DNA of 64,000 nucleotides from Whalleya microplaca (Eukaryota > Ascomycota > Sordariomycetes > Xylariales > Xylariaceae): contig MU385755.1 in assembly GCA_022497155.1 (NCBI GenBank), positions 1 through 64,000 of the forward strand. The letters are read 5' to 3'. Positions 10,408 through 21,643 of the stretch are shown here, in pieces. The notes beneath the pieces are model-generated. The model did no database searches. It was not told where the DNA came from and was given only the letters and a program-made list of their open reading frames with translations. A program made the position numbers and the translations under genes. Position 1 is the stretch's first letter, and each line of letters begins with the position of its first letter.

Positions 10408-12059
10408 TCTGATAACATAGCCCCAACGGGCGTCTGGCGCGCGAGGGATGCCGTTTCGAAACCAGGAATGCGGTTGGAAAGAGACTTGTCGGGCGCTGTC
10501 GACTGGAAATGATCATAACATAATCAATCGAATTCGGTCGTCGTGAATGTGAATTAATGGTGGAATTTACGCATGTGCTAGCATGAACAAACTGAGAAGC
10601 GAAGGCCGCTCTGGAAAATGGAATCAATAGGGTCAATCGGTAGCGGCTGCTGGCTGCAGAAAGGGGATCGCTGTCGTGGGGAAGTTTCATAAATCTGGAA
10701 CCCATCTTGGTTTCAATGGGATACATAATAAAAATAGGACTTGTTAGATTGCATAATATTCATAACTGCGATATGCACTGTACTATTCTGTACCTAGGTA
10801 TGCGACCCATACAGGAGGTAGGTATGTGTCTTAACTACCTATGTACATAGGTACCTATCAGGGGGCCAAACAGCGCCCAAAAACGGTGTCTTAAAAAGGA
10901 TGAGATGTCTACTTTGTAGTATTTCACTAGCTCTCTACAGTAGAAATTCCGATAGCTATTTATATTTACATATGTAGGCTTAAGTGAAAAGATGTGTGTA
11001 CCTGGTTATTCCCAATATCGTCCCATAACTTTTTACTCTATCTACTCTTAGGTGACCTTAGCTTTAACATCTCTCACTTCATCTCAACCATGATCTTAGG
11101 GAAATGCGTATTAGACAAAGTTCAACAGGGTTCAGACTAACCTTAAGATTAGTCAAGTGATTATCAACTGAGCTCTCTTCCAGCAGATGATTATACCAAG
11201 CTTATAACTTACATTCAGATAAGTGTTCGGTTCAAACTCTTCATCATATCTTTCGTTTCATTCCATTCATATTATTTAATTCAAATCATGAAGCATAGAT
11301 ATTCTACCCTAATGTCACTCAATACATTTACTGACGACAAGTAGAATCTCCGCTTCATATCTCACAGCCGGAGCCAAGCAACAGCTGTGTCTAGCATTCG
11401 TAACTTGTTAAATTTAGCCAGATGTGGTAAAAGACACTCTTGTAGTCAGGCCCCGCCAGCCTCGTCACCCTCTAGGCTGTAGCTGATACTACATCATGAG
11501 AGAATCATCCTAGATCTCATGAAGTATCTCCATCCGGTGGCTATCATTGCGTTCTCGCTGGGTTGCAAGGCTATATACAAAGGGTAATTTGCCACAGATA
11601 GACGATTCCTATGCGACCAGAGCCGAGAAACCTTGTTGCAGCTCCTAGAAAAAGATGCTGCTAACAAATGATACCACTGCCATACTTGCTCAAAGCTTCA
11701 CCCCATCAGGCTGTTATGCGCCCCTGGCCTCGATGCCTACTTATTTACCTGCATTTATAATGGTTTCAAAGGGCGGGCGCTCAGTATGTTCGAATTCAGT
11801 TTCAGTCACGTTTGTTGTGTAATGAATGCACATCTCTGGGGCAGGCCGAAGGGTTTGCCCCTCAGCTGCCTCGCCTTTTAATACAACCCTCTCTACAACG
11901 GATGACATTTATGGAGCCCAGACTGGGTGAAAGATGGTCTCCCAGAATATTCAATGGCGAATTGTTCATTTCTGGGCGCTATAGGCTAATTATTGAGGCT
12001 GGATGCGATGAAAAGTCTCGAGATATAGAGGGAGGATTCGACAGGCATACACCTAATGT
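10408..12059. other. AT-rich gene-poor stretch
   Basis: No intact gene seen. The first 300 bp are the mid1 upstream region. From about 10,740 onward the sequence is AT-rich. An 18-bp perfect palindrome lies at 10836-10853. The open frame from about 11,812 has no recognised domain but could be the front part of the decayed gene that follows. Confidence 0.5.
10836..10853. repeat. Perfect 18-bp palindrome TACCTATGTACATAGGTA
   Basis: Read directly: TACCTATGTACATAGGTA equals its own reverse complement. It sits about 430 bp upstream of the mid1 start codon, beside further CCTAGGTA-type repeats. Confidence 0.9.
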
Positions 12060-12350
12060 TTGCCAGCATGTCGAAACTCATCGAAGACCGAATGGCTTGT
12101 TGTACTGGAGCTCCCAGTCCCCCATGGGCTATGGCGTGTTAATAACCCAATATCGCAGACCGGAGGGCATGAAGATGCTTCGAATATCTGTCCATTTGTC
12201 CCTTGTCATGCGACTCTCGGATCCTGTCAAGTTTGCCTCACAGATTTTGAGGCAGTCGAGCTGCACAAAGAAGCTGGTAGAAGCCCATATGAGATGATTA
12301 CAATCACTTCGTATCATACAACTTAGAGCTTGTCGGTCTCCTGTTGATTG
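12060..12350 (+). pseudogene. Decayed fragment with Cys-rich CxxCLTDFE motif (F-box-family-like)
   Basis: A frame at 12060-12326 reads through CPFVPCH, then SCQVCLTDFEAVEL and MITITSYH, and ends in a stop. The spacing C-x(2)-C followed by TDFE and a later (I/V)T(S/T)YH resembles the tail of fungus-specific F-box proteins, where a 'C..C.TDY' segment precedes a 'TYxxLG' motif. The upstream part is in a different frame (about 11,812-12,297) and the downstream part contains stops, so the gene looks eroded. The family link is from memory and tentative. Confidence 0.3.
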
Positions 12351-12681
12351 AAAATGGAGAGCCTTAACAGAGTACTTGCCCCAATACTCGCGGGATCTTC
12401 TCCTACATCATCCAGGTTTATTCAGGGATAGGTGGAAAGTCGCCTAGGAAACATCTAGCAGAGCTCTTTGGCAATTCTCTGGGGATGAGTGTATAGGGAT
12501 TTGGGGCTCCTATACCCTTCATATCGATGAGTCAAAGGCGGTCGAGAAGAAATGAGTAATTTTAAAGGGATGGAGGTACATAGGTGGAAGAAAATACTGA
12601 AGATCAAGCAAAGGCTCTCAAAGGACAGCAGTATATCAATATATTGACATGGGAGGTCAGTCTAATAAAGAGGGCGCCTCC

Positions 12682-13650
12682 TTACAAGATTATCTGTGTA
12701 AGAATATACTTGCTTGTCTGCGTAACAAATCTATGCGCTATTATCTGCGTGGTGGGTATGGCTTCTTTTTGCCTATCTAACATGCAGGCGAAGATTAAGA
12801 ATCTATGACTGCCAATGATTGAGAAATGGCTCTTTTCAAGGGAAGGGATTTCCGTCTCCAACATGGTGATCAACTTGTCTCCATAATCCTCAGGGGTGAT
12901 CATGGTCTCTTTCTCTCTCGATACCATCACAAGAGGTTGCAGCGTGCCTCTAAAAGGGTTGCGTTCAGTCATAAGTATAGCCTTCTCTCTGTCCTTAGGG
13001 TCGTTGGGATCGAGGAAGCCCATTTGGTGAGCTTCGCGTCGAACCTCAGCACGAAAATTCATCGCAGTCTAAAGAACCGTATCACTTGTTAGTACACCTC
13101 TTCGGAACTATTATCACACTCGACACATTATGTCACCTAGGAACTTATTCCATTCATAACAATACCCTCCTCAAGGAAAGAGCCTAACATGTGCGAAAAG
13201 TGTTATACATCTGGAGGTAGTTAGACGGGATGGGGCATGGCCAGGTTGCTATACTGAGCTGCAATTAATGAAGGAAGGGAGGATTAGTAGAAGATTGCCA
13301 ATAATTCCTCAAGACTACTTACTTGCCAGGACACTCGTGCTTTCCATCCTATCCTCGCAACTAGGAATATTAATCCTGAAAAAAATTCCATGGGCAGTGT
13401 CCAATTTCACAATACTCAGATCAGATGAGTCACCAGTTGATACCTGAGTGTAAGATGGTAACGGTCCCGGTGTCTTTGTTGAAACGAACCGTGATCACCC
13501 GGTTCTGATCATGCAGAGTACTGCCAAATGTTATCATGCACCCCAGCTGGCAGCTTTGGAAATGGCGTGAATTCATGAGGCGAATGGTGTATTTCGGGAT
13601 ACCCTGGACTGAGCCTGATGTCTTGATTCAGGATATTGAACAGAGATTTG
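12682..13650 (-). pseudogene. Decayed 2EXR-domain gene
   Basis: On the minus strand near 13574-13513 one frame reads EFTPFPKLPAGVHDNIWQYSA, and directly after it another frame reads RVITVRFNKDTGTVTILHS (about 13500-13440). The pattern F-x-P-F-P-x-L-P...IW followed by (P)RV(I/V)xV is the signature of the fungal 2EXR domain, but a TGA and a one-base frame shift now separate the two halves. Further on, a splice-like GTAAGT...TTGCAG interval (about 13325-13260) and a second intron end with a TACTAAC branch and TTTAG acceptor at 13069 lead to an open 126-codon last exon (MNFRAEVRREAHQ..., 13062-12682). Stop codons interrupt the middle. The gene appears inactive; the last exon on its own might still be mistaken for a small gene. 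Confidence 0.5.
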
Positions 13651-14913
13651 TATACGTAGTAGTATGCCTTTACATTAGGGAGCTAGGTAAGCTGTAGCTA
13701 GAGTCGTCGTTGTAGTTTTGAGTACATTATGTGAAAGGGTATGTGTGAAGTGACTCGTGAGTTAGTTGATTTGAATTGGAGGTTATTTGAGGAGGTTATC
13801 TGACTTGTTATATCCTCTCAGCCTCTGTAGTAACATGAGAACCGATCATCTTCAACAGGGTGCCACGGTTATTACCTTATCTAGCTAGCAGAGCTTACTT
13901 ACAGCGGCATAACATCCGCCAAACCCCACTGTGAAATCGATACTTATCTCACTGCCTGACTGCATGTATTTAGTTGTTTGTAAACCTTTCACTATAAGAT
14001 GGATCAAGGCAAAAGGAATTCTAAAACGGCGTCCATAAACCAAGGCCATATTTTATATATTGATTCAACTTCCGCCGAGGAATCTCTTGTTACGACTGAT
14101 AAATATTCCATAAACTAGCTATGTTAATCTGTAATGAGTCACAATTATAACAGCGTTCGCGGTTCTGCCGCTTCCTATGGGTAGACTGCCATATACAAGT
14201 ATGTACAGATTATTCCCTAAGTAACCAAATAATCTAAGCTAGTAACCTTCCAAAGCCTACTTATGCATATACCCATTATGTGGGAGAAGGCTTGGCCAAC
14301 AGATTCGGTTTCGGGTTCGTAACCAAAGAACGTCATGGTACACATTACAACAAACAGCTCATGGAAAACATATAAAGAGATCAGCGTTTATCTATCTCCT
14401 TGTCTCTTATTTTATTCCGTCCTGTAGTTTTGTGTTTGCTGCTTGCTACCCCTTTCTACGGTTATTCTTCGTAACTTTCGCAGCTCGAGCGCCATTCGCC
14501 TATGATGGCGTTATCGCTTCAGCTAAAAGTAGCATCACAAGCCACATGTCGAGGACGTCGGCTGAATTATGCTGTGGCGAAGCACCTGTGCCACATCACC
14601 CAAATATTGTGCAGCCACCCCTCAAAGGAGTCGCGGATCTGGGGCCGCTCACAACTACTCTGCCGTATCTAGCATCTGCCTAGTCCAGGCCATGAGTCGT
14701 AAAAGCATCATGGCACCGGTTGGCGATGATTCAAACTTGCTACTGTACTACAGTGGATGATCAATAGTGCACGCCCGGCCCCGAAGAGACAATTGCACGA
14801 AACGCGCCTTGACTAAATTCCTTCTGTTTTTCATGTTGTAAGGCTATCACGGGGTTTGCGTCTTGGCAACGTCAAACTTCGGATTTCGTGGATGCCACCA
14901 GGACTCGCTCGGC
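13651..14913. other. AT-rich intergenic, upstream of regulator gene
   Basis: No gene supported. It contains the upstream region of the Zn2Cys6 gene. Open frames at 14432-14760 overlap each other in two frames and show no recognised domain. Confidence 0.45.
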
Positions 14914-16621
14914 ATGGGGGACAGCAGTACTCAAGAACAACGACCCCGTGGTCCGCGCTTGTATCACAAGAAGTCTCGCGCTGGATGCTGTGAGTAATAT
15001 TTAGAGTCATTTATAAGCCTATTCGTCCTGTCCTAGGGGCAAAAAATCCCTTATTTGGGTATATTCAGGAGTTGGCTACTCCTGCTCTCGAACTGCTGAT
15101 TGTCTGCAAAGCTATTCAAGAATCGAAAACACTAACTCTCAATACTATAGTGCGCTGTAAGCAGAGACGAGTCAAGGTTAGTAAATATAGCGGCAAGTTT
15201 GAGTACCAACTCATATCTTGCTAAGCACGATTGCCATTTCCGTTGCTCTGCAAGAGCTGCCCGGATGTTGTCGATGTTACTAATATCTGCTGTAGTGCGA
15301 TGAAGTCCGCCCTAGCTGTGGTTCATGTGCAAGACATATGGTTGAGTGCGTGTATCCAAGCCAAGTGCCGTCAAGTGCTGTAGGAAAATCGGCTTCGACC
15401 GCCCGCGCCGCTAGTAGGCCGCCCGTCTACTCAGCAAACACATCGGCATCTCCCGGTCTTAGAACAGCAGCGGCAACAAGTGTGACTTCAACCCGGCCTA
15501 TTGCCTCTATATTAAACGCTCATGATCAGGATGCTCCCACACAGTCACCATATACTTCAATTTTCTACCCTTCACCAGGTTCATCCCATCCTACTCCCGT
15601 AGATGATGACACCGATCCAGATGTCGAGCTTCCAGAGGGACCGTGGAGACGATTCTGGGAATTGCGTTTAATGCACCACCAACAGACAAGGCTGATACAG
15701 CCGTTTCCTACACCGCAGACTGCCGATGTCGTCCGCATGTGGGCTTATGATATCCCTGACATGGCCTTAAACATGGCCCAACGGCAGAATCGTTGCAGTC
15801 TACTTTACATCATGTTCGCCCACGCTGCTCTCAACCTCTGGACCAAAAGCACTGATGAGAAGGAGCGAGACGAGCTCATCAAATTGCAACAAACATATCA
15901 GCTTATGTGTAGCAAAGAACAACGGCGCGACATCGAAGAGTTAAGCCGAGGAAGTTCGCAAAACGCTGAGTACATTTGCTTTTCTAGCCTTAAGATCTTA
16001 GCGCATTCTCTGGCCCTAGTTCAGACATTATCAGTAGATCCATGGGAACCACCGACTCAGTGGCTACATATGGGCCACGGCGCTGGTCAAGTCTTCGATA
16101 TGGCTAAGAACCTGGTCGACCCCGCAAGCGAAAGCAAGATTGCAGTGTTCGCAAATAGTCCACCGGTAATGAGAGATCCAAAGGATACCATCTTGAGTGA
16201 TCACTCCCCCTTGGACTGGCTCTTGGAGCATCCCGCCAGCCCCGGATCGATCTCGGCACAGGCGGATCAGGAATTAGATGACAAAGAAGTGCAGTCCGTA
16301 TACAACAAGGCATTGGCATATACGTGCAGTGTACAGAGAGCGATTGATGCCGGTGAACCAGATTACGCCATTGTAAGGAGATTGGGTGGCTTCGCAGTTT
16401 GGGTGCCGACCGAATTCACCAGATTCATAGAAGAGAGACGGCCCAGGGCAATGGTAGTATTGGCCCATTTTATGTCGTTGTGGTTGAATTATGAGCACGT
16501 ATGGCTCATTGGAAAGGCTGGCGGAGCGCAAATCAGAGGCATCCATAAGAATTTGTCTCTCGACTGGAGTTACAAGCTCGATGGGCTGTTTGCAAAATTT
16601 AAACAGCCTGAGGTCAACTGA
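14914..16621 (+). CDS. Zn2Cys6 transcription factor, Upc2-like
   Basis: Three exons, 14914-14989, 15151-15176 and 15296-16621, give 475 residues. Introns are GTGAGT...TATAG and GTTAGT...TGTAG. Splicing assembles a perfect binuclear cluster: Cys25, Cys28, Cys35, Cys42, Cys45 and Cys52 (GCLRCKQRRVKCDEVRPSC), preceded by a basic arm HKKSRA. The middle exon is only 26 bases and encodes LRCKQRRVK. The linker (about 55-130) is Ser/Thr/Pro-rich. From about 138 the sequence FWELRLMHHQQT, the helical segment with MFAHAALNLW, and a C-terminal MVVLAHFMSLWLNYE resemble the ligand-sensing region of the Upc2/sterol-uptake regulator family. Nuclear DNA-binding regulator; its targets cannot be inferred because the neighbouring genes are decayed. 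Intact here although the flanks are eroded. Confidence 0.85.
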
Positions 16622-17739
16622 GATCAACTAAGTGGTGTATCAGTTCTGACTAGAGAAAATGCCAACTTTAACAAAAGGAGGTTCGACTAAACTCCAGCCT
16701 TACTACCATTATCTGCCAAAACACGCAGTTGTTCAGCCACAATGTGAAGGAAGAAACGACTTGTAAATAAGCAAGGACTCGGTATCAGGTTCGGTTGTAT
16801 CTACGCGCAATATGACCTTGTCACTAATGAACCGGTTAGACCAATTAGCAAAGGCTACTTATAACGGTATCACAGCCCATCTGATCAAGCATATCGTTTC
16901 ATAGTACGGTAGCATGGATACTAGTTGATAAAAACTTGATTTCAACGCTAGGAAAGGCGAGTCTCAAGACAAGAGGACCAACTACTGCAAATCATGATGT
17001 TGATGAGATACATCGTTTGCATAGCCTCGTTAGATACATACGTACAGACGATCATGTATATTACTTTGGGTTGTCCTTGTAGACTACATATAGATCAATG
17101 TATAACCGTCACTTGTATAAGTTACCTTTAGGGGGCTTACTGCATCTTAATAAAAAATAGTGTACAGTTAAAATCATTGAACTAGATTAATGCTGTGTGC
17201 AAGTATCTTGGGGTTATAGATGTGCTTAATCGTATGACCACCCTTCATATTCTTAGTATGGTCAAAGCGACACCTCCAGAAGTACCTAATGATTAGGACA
17301 AGCTTGACGACTGCCCCTTCCGGGAAAACTACAGACGTCCTCGTCTACTGCCAATTCTTACATAATCTGGCATATTAACGAAGTCCATAATAGAAGAGCC
17401 TTATCAGATGACGAAGAAAAATCCGCTGCAAGACAAATTGAACCTTCCCATCCATCATCGAACTTAGGTAAGAAAGTTGAGCAGAAGGTGAGATTGGCGG
17501 AGCCGCCTGAGCTGGCGTGTCGATGTCATTAAAGTCATTTGCTTCTCACTAGCCCCTTCCCATTGTGCAGGTAGGTGGATAGCAAGAGGCCAGAAATAAG
17601 TGTATTAAGGATGATGGTGAACTAAATGGAGCCAGCCTAATTTTCCCTCTTTTGAGTGCCGAAACGCTTTAACCACCTCACACCATCCCGATCCCGTCTA
17701 TACCTAAGACGTACTCTCTACTAGAACCAAACGCCCATC
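16622..17739. other. AT-rich intergenic stretch
   Basis: No gene supported. The first part is the 3' region of the transcription factor gene. Sequence is AT-rich with many stop codons in all frames. Confidence 0.5.
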
Positions 17740-18220
17740 ATGCCGCCCCAGGAAACCGACACGGGAAAGGGCAAAAAAAAAGGACAAAGCAACTACAGCC
17801 AAGCCCAAAAGTCAACCCAACTATCTTCGCAATAAATACACCGGCAACGAGTTATTAGAGGTCGTAATCGCCTAGGGTAATTATAACCGCCCTATCTTTT
17901 AGCCTCCGGAGCCCCAGACCCAGTTCCCTTGCCAGCAAAACAGTATCAACCATACCATCTGCGACGAGCAAGAGGCAAATGCTCACATAAAAACCTGGGC
18001 CGCATTCACGGCCGACACCGAACACCCGACCATCCAGTTTAAGTCCGATAACCAGGTCACCAGCAACAATAGCTTCTTGTCGGCCTCTACCGGTTTTGGC
18101 GATTGTAAAGGCATCGATACTATGCTATACTTCATCGACACCTCGAGACGGACCGTATCGATAGTCCCGACACCAAGGAGAGACAGCGTACCCTATCGTA
18201 ATCTACGGAAGTTCTTATAG
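17740..18220 (+). pseudogene. Decayed unknown reading frame, two in-frame TAG codons
   Basis: An ATG at 17740 opens MPPQETDTGKG and runs into a nine-A tract (17773-17781). One base later in phase, the frame continues KDKATTAKPKSQPNYLRNK ... EVVIA, meets TAG, continues GNYNRPIF, meets TAG, and then stays open for about 108 codons to TAG at 18218. Replacing each internal TAG by TGG would give a smooth frame (AWGNYNRPIFWPPEP), so both stops look like G-to-A changes. The product is not recognised. Evidence for former coding is frame continuity and good codon character; function is unknown. Confidence 0.35.
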
Positions 18221-18407
18221 TGTTTTGCACTCCCCTGCACCAATGTGCTTTCTCTTCGCAATATAATAGAGTGCTTCGAGGCGAAGTCTAAAACAACAAG
18301 TCCCTGCTAATGGGTGCAGCCCTTGGGATCCTACACTCAAGACAACAAATGATCTAGCACAGACAGATCCGTGAGTAGTGTTGTGCTCTGACTTTTCCTG
18401 CAATGAT

Positions 18408-18650
18408 AGAGAAGGACCCGGCGAAGCATCCTCGTGATTTGTGGCAAAGGATGCCGAGCTGGCAATGTCAGCAACAGATGCCAAAGATTTCTGGGCCGAT
18501 GTCGACGATACGTTGGCTTGCTTGCGACGAATTGGACCATGGAAAGCGATAGCAGAGACAGGCGTCTATAGAGATGATAAAGAGAAGTTGAATAAAATAG
18601 ACCTTTTCTGTGATACTCACAACCAACCGATTAGTCTATTGGTCGTATAA
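18408..18650 (+). pseudogene. Short eroded coding fragment, unknown
   Basis: A plus-strand frame reads NDREGPGEASS, a TGA, then FVAKDAELAMSATDAKDF and continues to a stop at 18648-18650. It has coding-like composition (acidic, Ala/Asp-rich, one Trp-containing core) but no ATG start and no recognised domain. It may be another piece of the decayed gene at 17740-18220. Confidence 0.25.
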
Positions 18651-19093
18651 CACTCATTCCACTCTATTTTGTTCTACGCACAAGTACCTAGTGATTAGCC
18701 CATATAATTGAAGGCGTAATTAGTATTATTATATGTTCTGTAGAATCTGTGCTTATACATGTATTGCCCATATTTGGGTTATCTACTGACTTTACTAGGT
18801 AGTCTGATGTCAAAGTTAACTACCTTATGTCAGTTCTATTTGCGGCCGGCCTAAAAGTGGGACCCGGATGCCAGATGCCCGGCAGAAGTCGGCGGCCAAA
18901 TCTGGAGCCGGCATGGGACAGCCCCACATAACCTGGAATGTATATAGCAAGCCTACAGTTCACATATCTGAACGGCAAACTATCTACATCGAGCCTCAGC
19001 TATTAACATTACTGCCTCTCACACATTCTCGCATCTCTGCTGCCGTTTATTCTCACGTGTCGTAGAAAGCCTGTAGAATTCAGGTTCTTCAAT
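18651..19093. other. Upstream region of the EF-hand gene
   Basis: No gene recognised. It should contain the promoter and 5' untranslated region of the gene starting at 19094. Confidence 0.4.
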
Positions 19094-19973
19094 ATGGTTT
19101 GTCTCTGCTGCCGTAAGATTCGCAGACGCAAGTGCACTAACCCATCTCGCAGCCGCCAAAGCGCAAAGCAGCTGCCTCCGCCGCGCCGAAGGAGAGACAG
19201 TCCAAGCTCGCCAAGGAGCACAACATCTCGGCGCGCGAGGAGCGCGAAATCAAGGAGGCGTTCGCGCTGTTTGCGGAGCCCATGGAGGGCGAGAAAGAAG
19301 GCGTCATACCGACCAACGATGTGCGCCGGGCCATGGTGTAAGTTTGCCACCAAGCCCCTTTCCCTTCCCGCACCTCTTCCTACCTCCTAGTCCTATCTGC
19401 CCTCCGCCTACCTTGAGTGACTATTCTCTCATTTTGACACCTATCTATCTACCTACCACACAATGCATATCTACCCTCATACCTATCTCCATTCCCCGTC
19501 TTCCCCGAACAACCACACGCCACACACTCCTCTCCTCCCTCTAACACGCAGCGCAACCCAGCGCCCTAGGCCTACCGCCCACGAAATCCGAGCTCAAGGA
19601 ATTCCTCGAGATCCTGGACCCGGACGAGGAAGGGCACGCCTCCTACGAGCCGTTCCTGGCGATCTGCGCGCTGAAGCTGCACGCGCGCGACGACAACGAC
19701 GGCGGGCCCGAGTCGTCGGAGGCGCACCGCGCCGAGGTCGACGAGGCGTTCCGCCTGTTCGCGGGCGACGGCGGTGGTGGGAGTGGGAGTGGGAGCAACG
19801 ACACGCTGACGCTCGCGCACCTCAAGCGCGTCGCCATGACCCTCAAGCAGGACGTCGACGACGCCCTGCTCAAGGACATGATCCTCGAGGCGAACGGGGG
19901 CGCGGGCGTCGGGCGCGGCGTCGCGAGGTCGGAGTTCGAGGAGGTTATGAGGAGGGCGGGGGCTTGGAAGTGA
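19094..19973 (+). CDS. EF-hand-type (calmodulin/centrin-like) protein with degenerate loops
   Basis: Three exons, 19094-19096 (the ATG alone), 19153-19337 and 19562-19973, give 199 residues. Introns are GTTTGT...CGCAG (with an ACTAAC branch) and GTAAGT...CCCAG; the first CAG of intron 2 would shift the frame. The protein starts MPPKRKAAASAAPKERQ and has four helix-loop-helix units: EEREIKEAFALF, TKSELKEFLEIL, HRAEVDEAFRLF and LKDMILEA...EFEEVMRRAG. This is the calmodulin/centrin fold pattern. The calcium loops are poor: loop 1 lacks the Asp ladder, loop 2 (DPDEEGHASYEP) has Pro at the final Glu position, and loop 3 carries a Gly/Ser insert. It may bind little calcium and act as a light-chain-like adaptor. 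Very GC-rich at third positions. The family call is good, the specific role unknown. Confidence 0.8.
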
Positions 19974-20756
19974 TGAAAGGGTTTAGTGATTATGGGAGCT
20001 CTTTATGGAGTTGATGTCAGGCATCGCCTTGAGATATTGGGAAAGCTTGCCTTTGAAACAGAGGTCTGTTGTAACGGACGGATCCAAAGTGTGGCCTGCT
20101 TGGCACTTGGTGCATGTTGGCTGTGATTATTCACTCAATAATCGGTTGGCTTTCAGCACAACAGTATTGGGAGAAGCGGTTCTAGAGGGAACAAGGCAGT
20201 AAGTTCATGGACTACCTACTACGAGCGATCACACGACAAGAGTCGTGGGATGCAGAGTCAGGTGGAGGAATTCTTCTGAAGATCAAATTGAGTAAGATCA
20301 ACCCGACTGCACACGAGGAATGAAAGTGGTCAAGGTCTTCGCATACCTAAGTAGCTATGAGTAACTATAATGTCACGTACTGCTACTAGATGTATTGCAT
20401 CCTCAATCTCACATGAGCCCTAAAGGTCATCTCAGATTCCCTACTATACAAGATGATCACTCGCCCCAACAACCGTAGCAAGTCAGAACATTGGGCTAAA
20501 TCTTGCCCTCAACCTTTGGTTACCTCAGAATTCTATGACTTTATGCTTATAGTTATCTTTTCGAGCTGGACTTATGACTTTCCAGGTCCTTGCGATCATC
20601 TCCATCGCGAACGCCGGAAAGATGCATCTTGTACCGAGAATAATTCCCCTACCAGTATCTAATGTGCAACCCATCACTGGAATCGGTCCACTCACTTTTT
20701 CTAGATTTTGGTCGAGGTACACCTGCCCATCCTTCTCAAATGGTCGTCTTGTTTTC
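19974..20756. other. Convergent 3' intergenic region
   Basis: Lies between the 3' ends of the EF-hand gene (+) and the eIF4E gene (-). No coding sequence recognised. Confidence 0.5.
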
Positions 20757-21643
20757 CTATTCGGGTGGTGAAACCGTCACATTCGCATTCTTAGCCGCAG
20801 CTGCTTCCTGAGCTCTCTTTTGAGAATCCAGCACAGCTTGCAGCTCAGGGGGCGCCTTGAAGCCTGCATGGTCTGAATGCTTCTTATAGAAGTAGTTGTC
20901 GGGCTTTGGTGTCAACTCCGGTGGTAAATCCTCCAGCACGGCTTTCAACATGCCATCTATGGACTTCTGCTTGGATGCGTCGCGGTGCCAGATGGAGATG
21001 AGGTGCGAGTTGAAACGCACCGACAGGCCGACGCCGCAGATTTGGTCCCCTGTATCATATGATAAGCTTGGCAGTCGCCCAGGGTGCTTGAAAAGAACCT
21101 ACCTTCTTCTAGAGCCTCCTGCAGTTTCTCGCCAATGGCCATCAGCTGGATGCGCGTCCAGAAGTCGGGACCTGAACTCTTGGGCACACGGAACGTCCAG
21201 CTACCACCCTGTATGTTACGGCGGTCCTCCCAGATGGGCCTGAAGCCACTCTTGAACAAATAGATAGACTCGCGCATCTTGATCTGATCGACGGGTGTGT
21301 TATTGTTGTAGCGCCAGAAGTCCTGGACAGACTCGATCTGGGTTCCTAGCTGCTCCAGTGACACCTGGTAGTTACTGTCGTCGCCGGCCTTTTGTTCCTT
21401 TGCTTGCCTGTATCCAGCTCATGTCAGTAAGATAGACTGAGAAAATGTAAGTAGAATAATGACGTACCGGTCAAAATAGACATGCCAATAATGCTGCGTC
21501 GGCAGAGCGCGCATGGTCTTGAGGAAGTTACGCTTAGCATCGTCTCGTTGATCGGCGGGAGAGGAGACACTTGGCGAGTTTGCGTCGGTGCTCTGAGAGA
21601 GGGAAGAGAGACCTCTTGTGAAGAGGCTTGGTCGTGTAGCCAT
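20757..21643 (-). CDS. Cap-binding protein eIF4E, class II (4EHP-like)
   Basis: Three exons on the minus strand, 21643-21468, 21407-21103 and 21049-20757, give 257 residues. Introns are GTACGT...TACAG and GTAGGT...TACAG. The core is eIF4E: HYWHVYFDR (51-59), SVQDFWRYNNN (85-95), LFKSGFRPIWEDRRN (109-123) and GGSWTFRV. Trp118-Glu119 supply the second cap-stacking Trp and the guanine-binding Glu. At the first stacking position the sequence has Tyr72 (DDSNYQVSLEQLG) where class I proteins have Trp. That exchange defines class II eIF4E/4EHP, which binds cap more weakly and usually represses translation or works in ribosome-associated quality control. A long Ser-rich N-terminus (1-45) and an Ala/Gln C-terminal tail flank the core. 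Cytosolic. High confidence for family, good for class. Confidence 0.92.

Noticed and set aside
19463..20014. A 183-codon plus-strand frame of Arg-rich composition
   Set aside because: Wrong frame of the EF-hand gene's last exon; the correct frame gives EF-hand helices and proper splicing.
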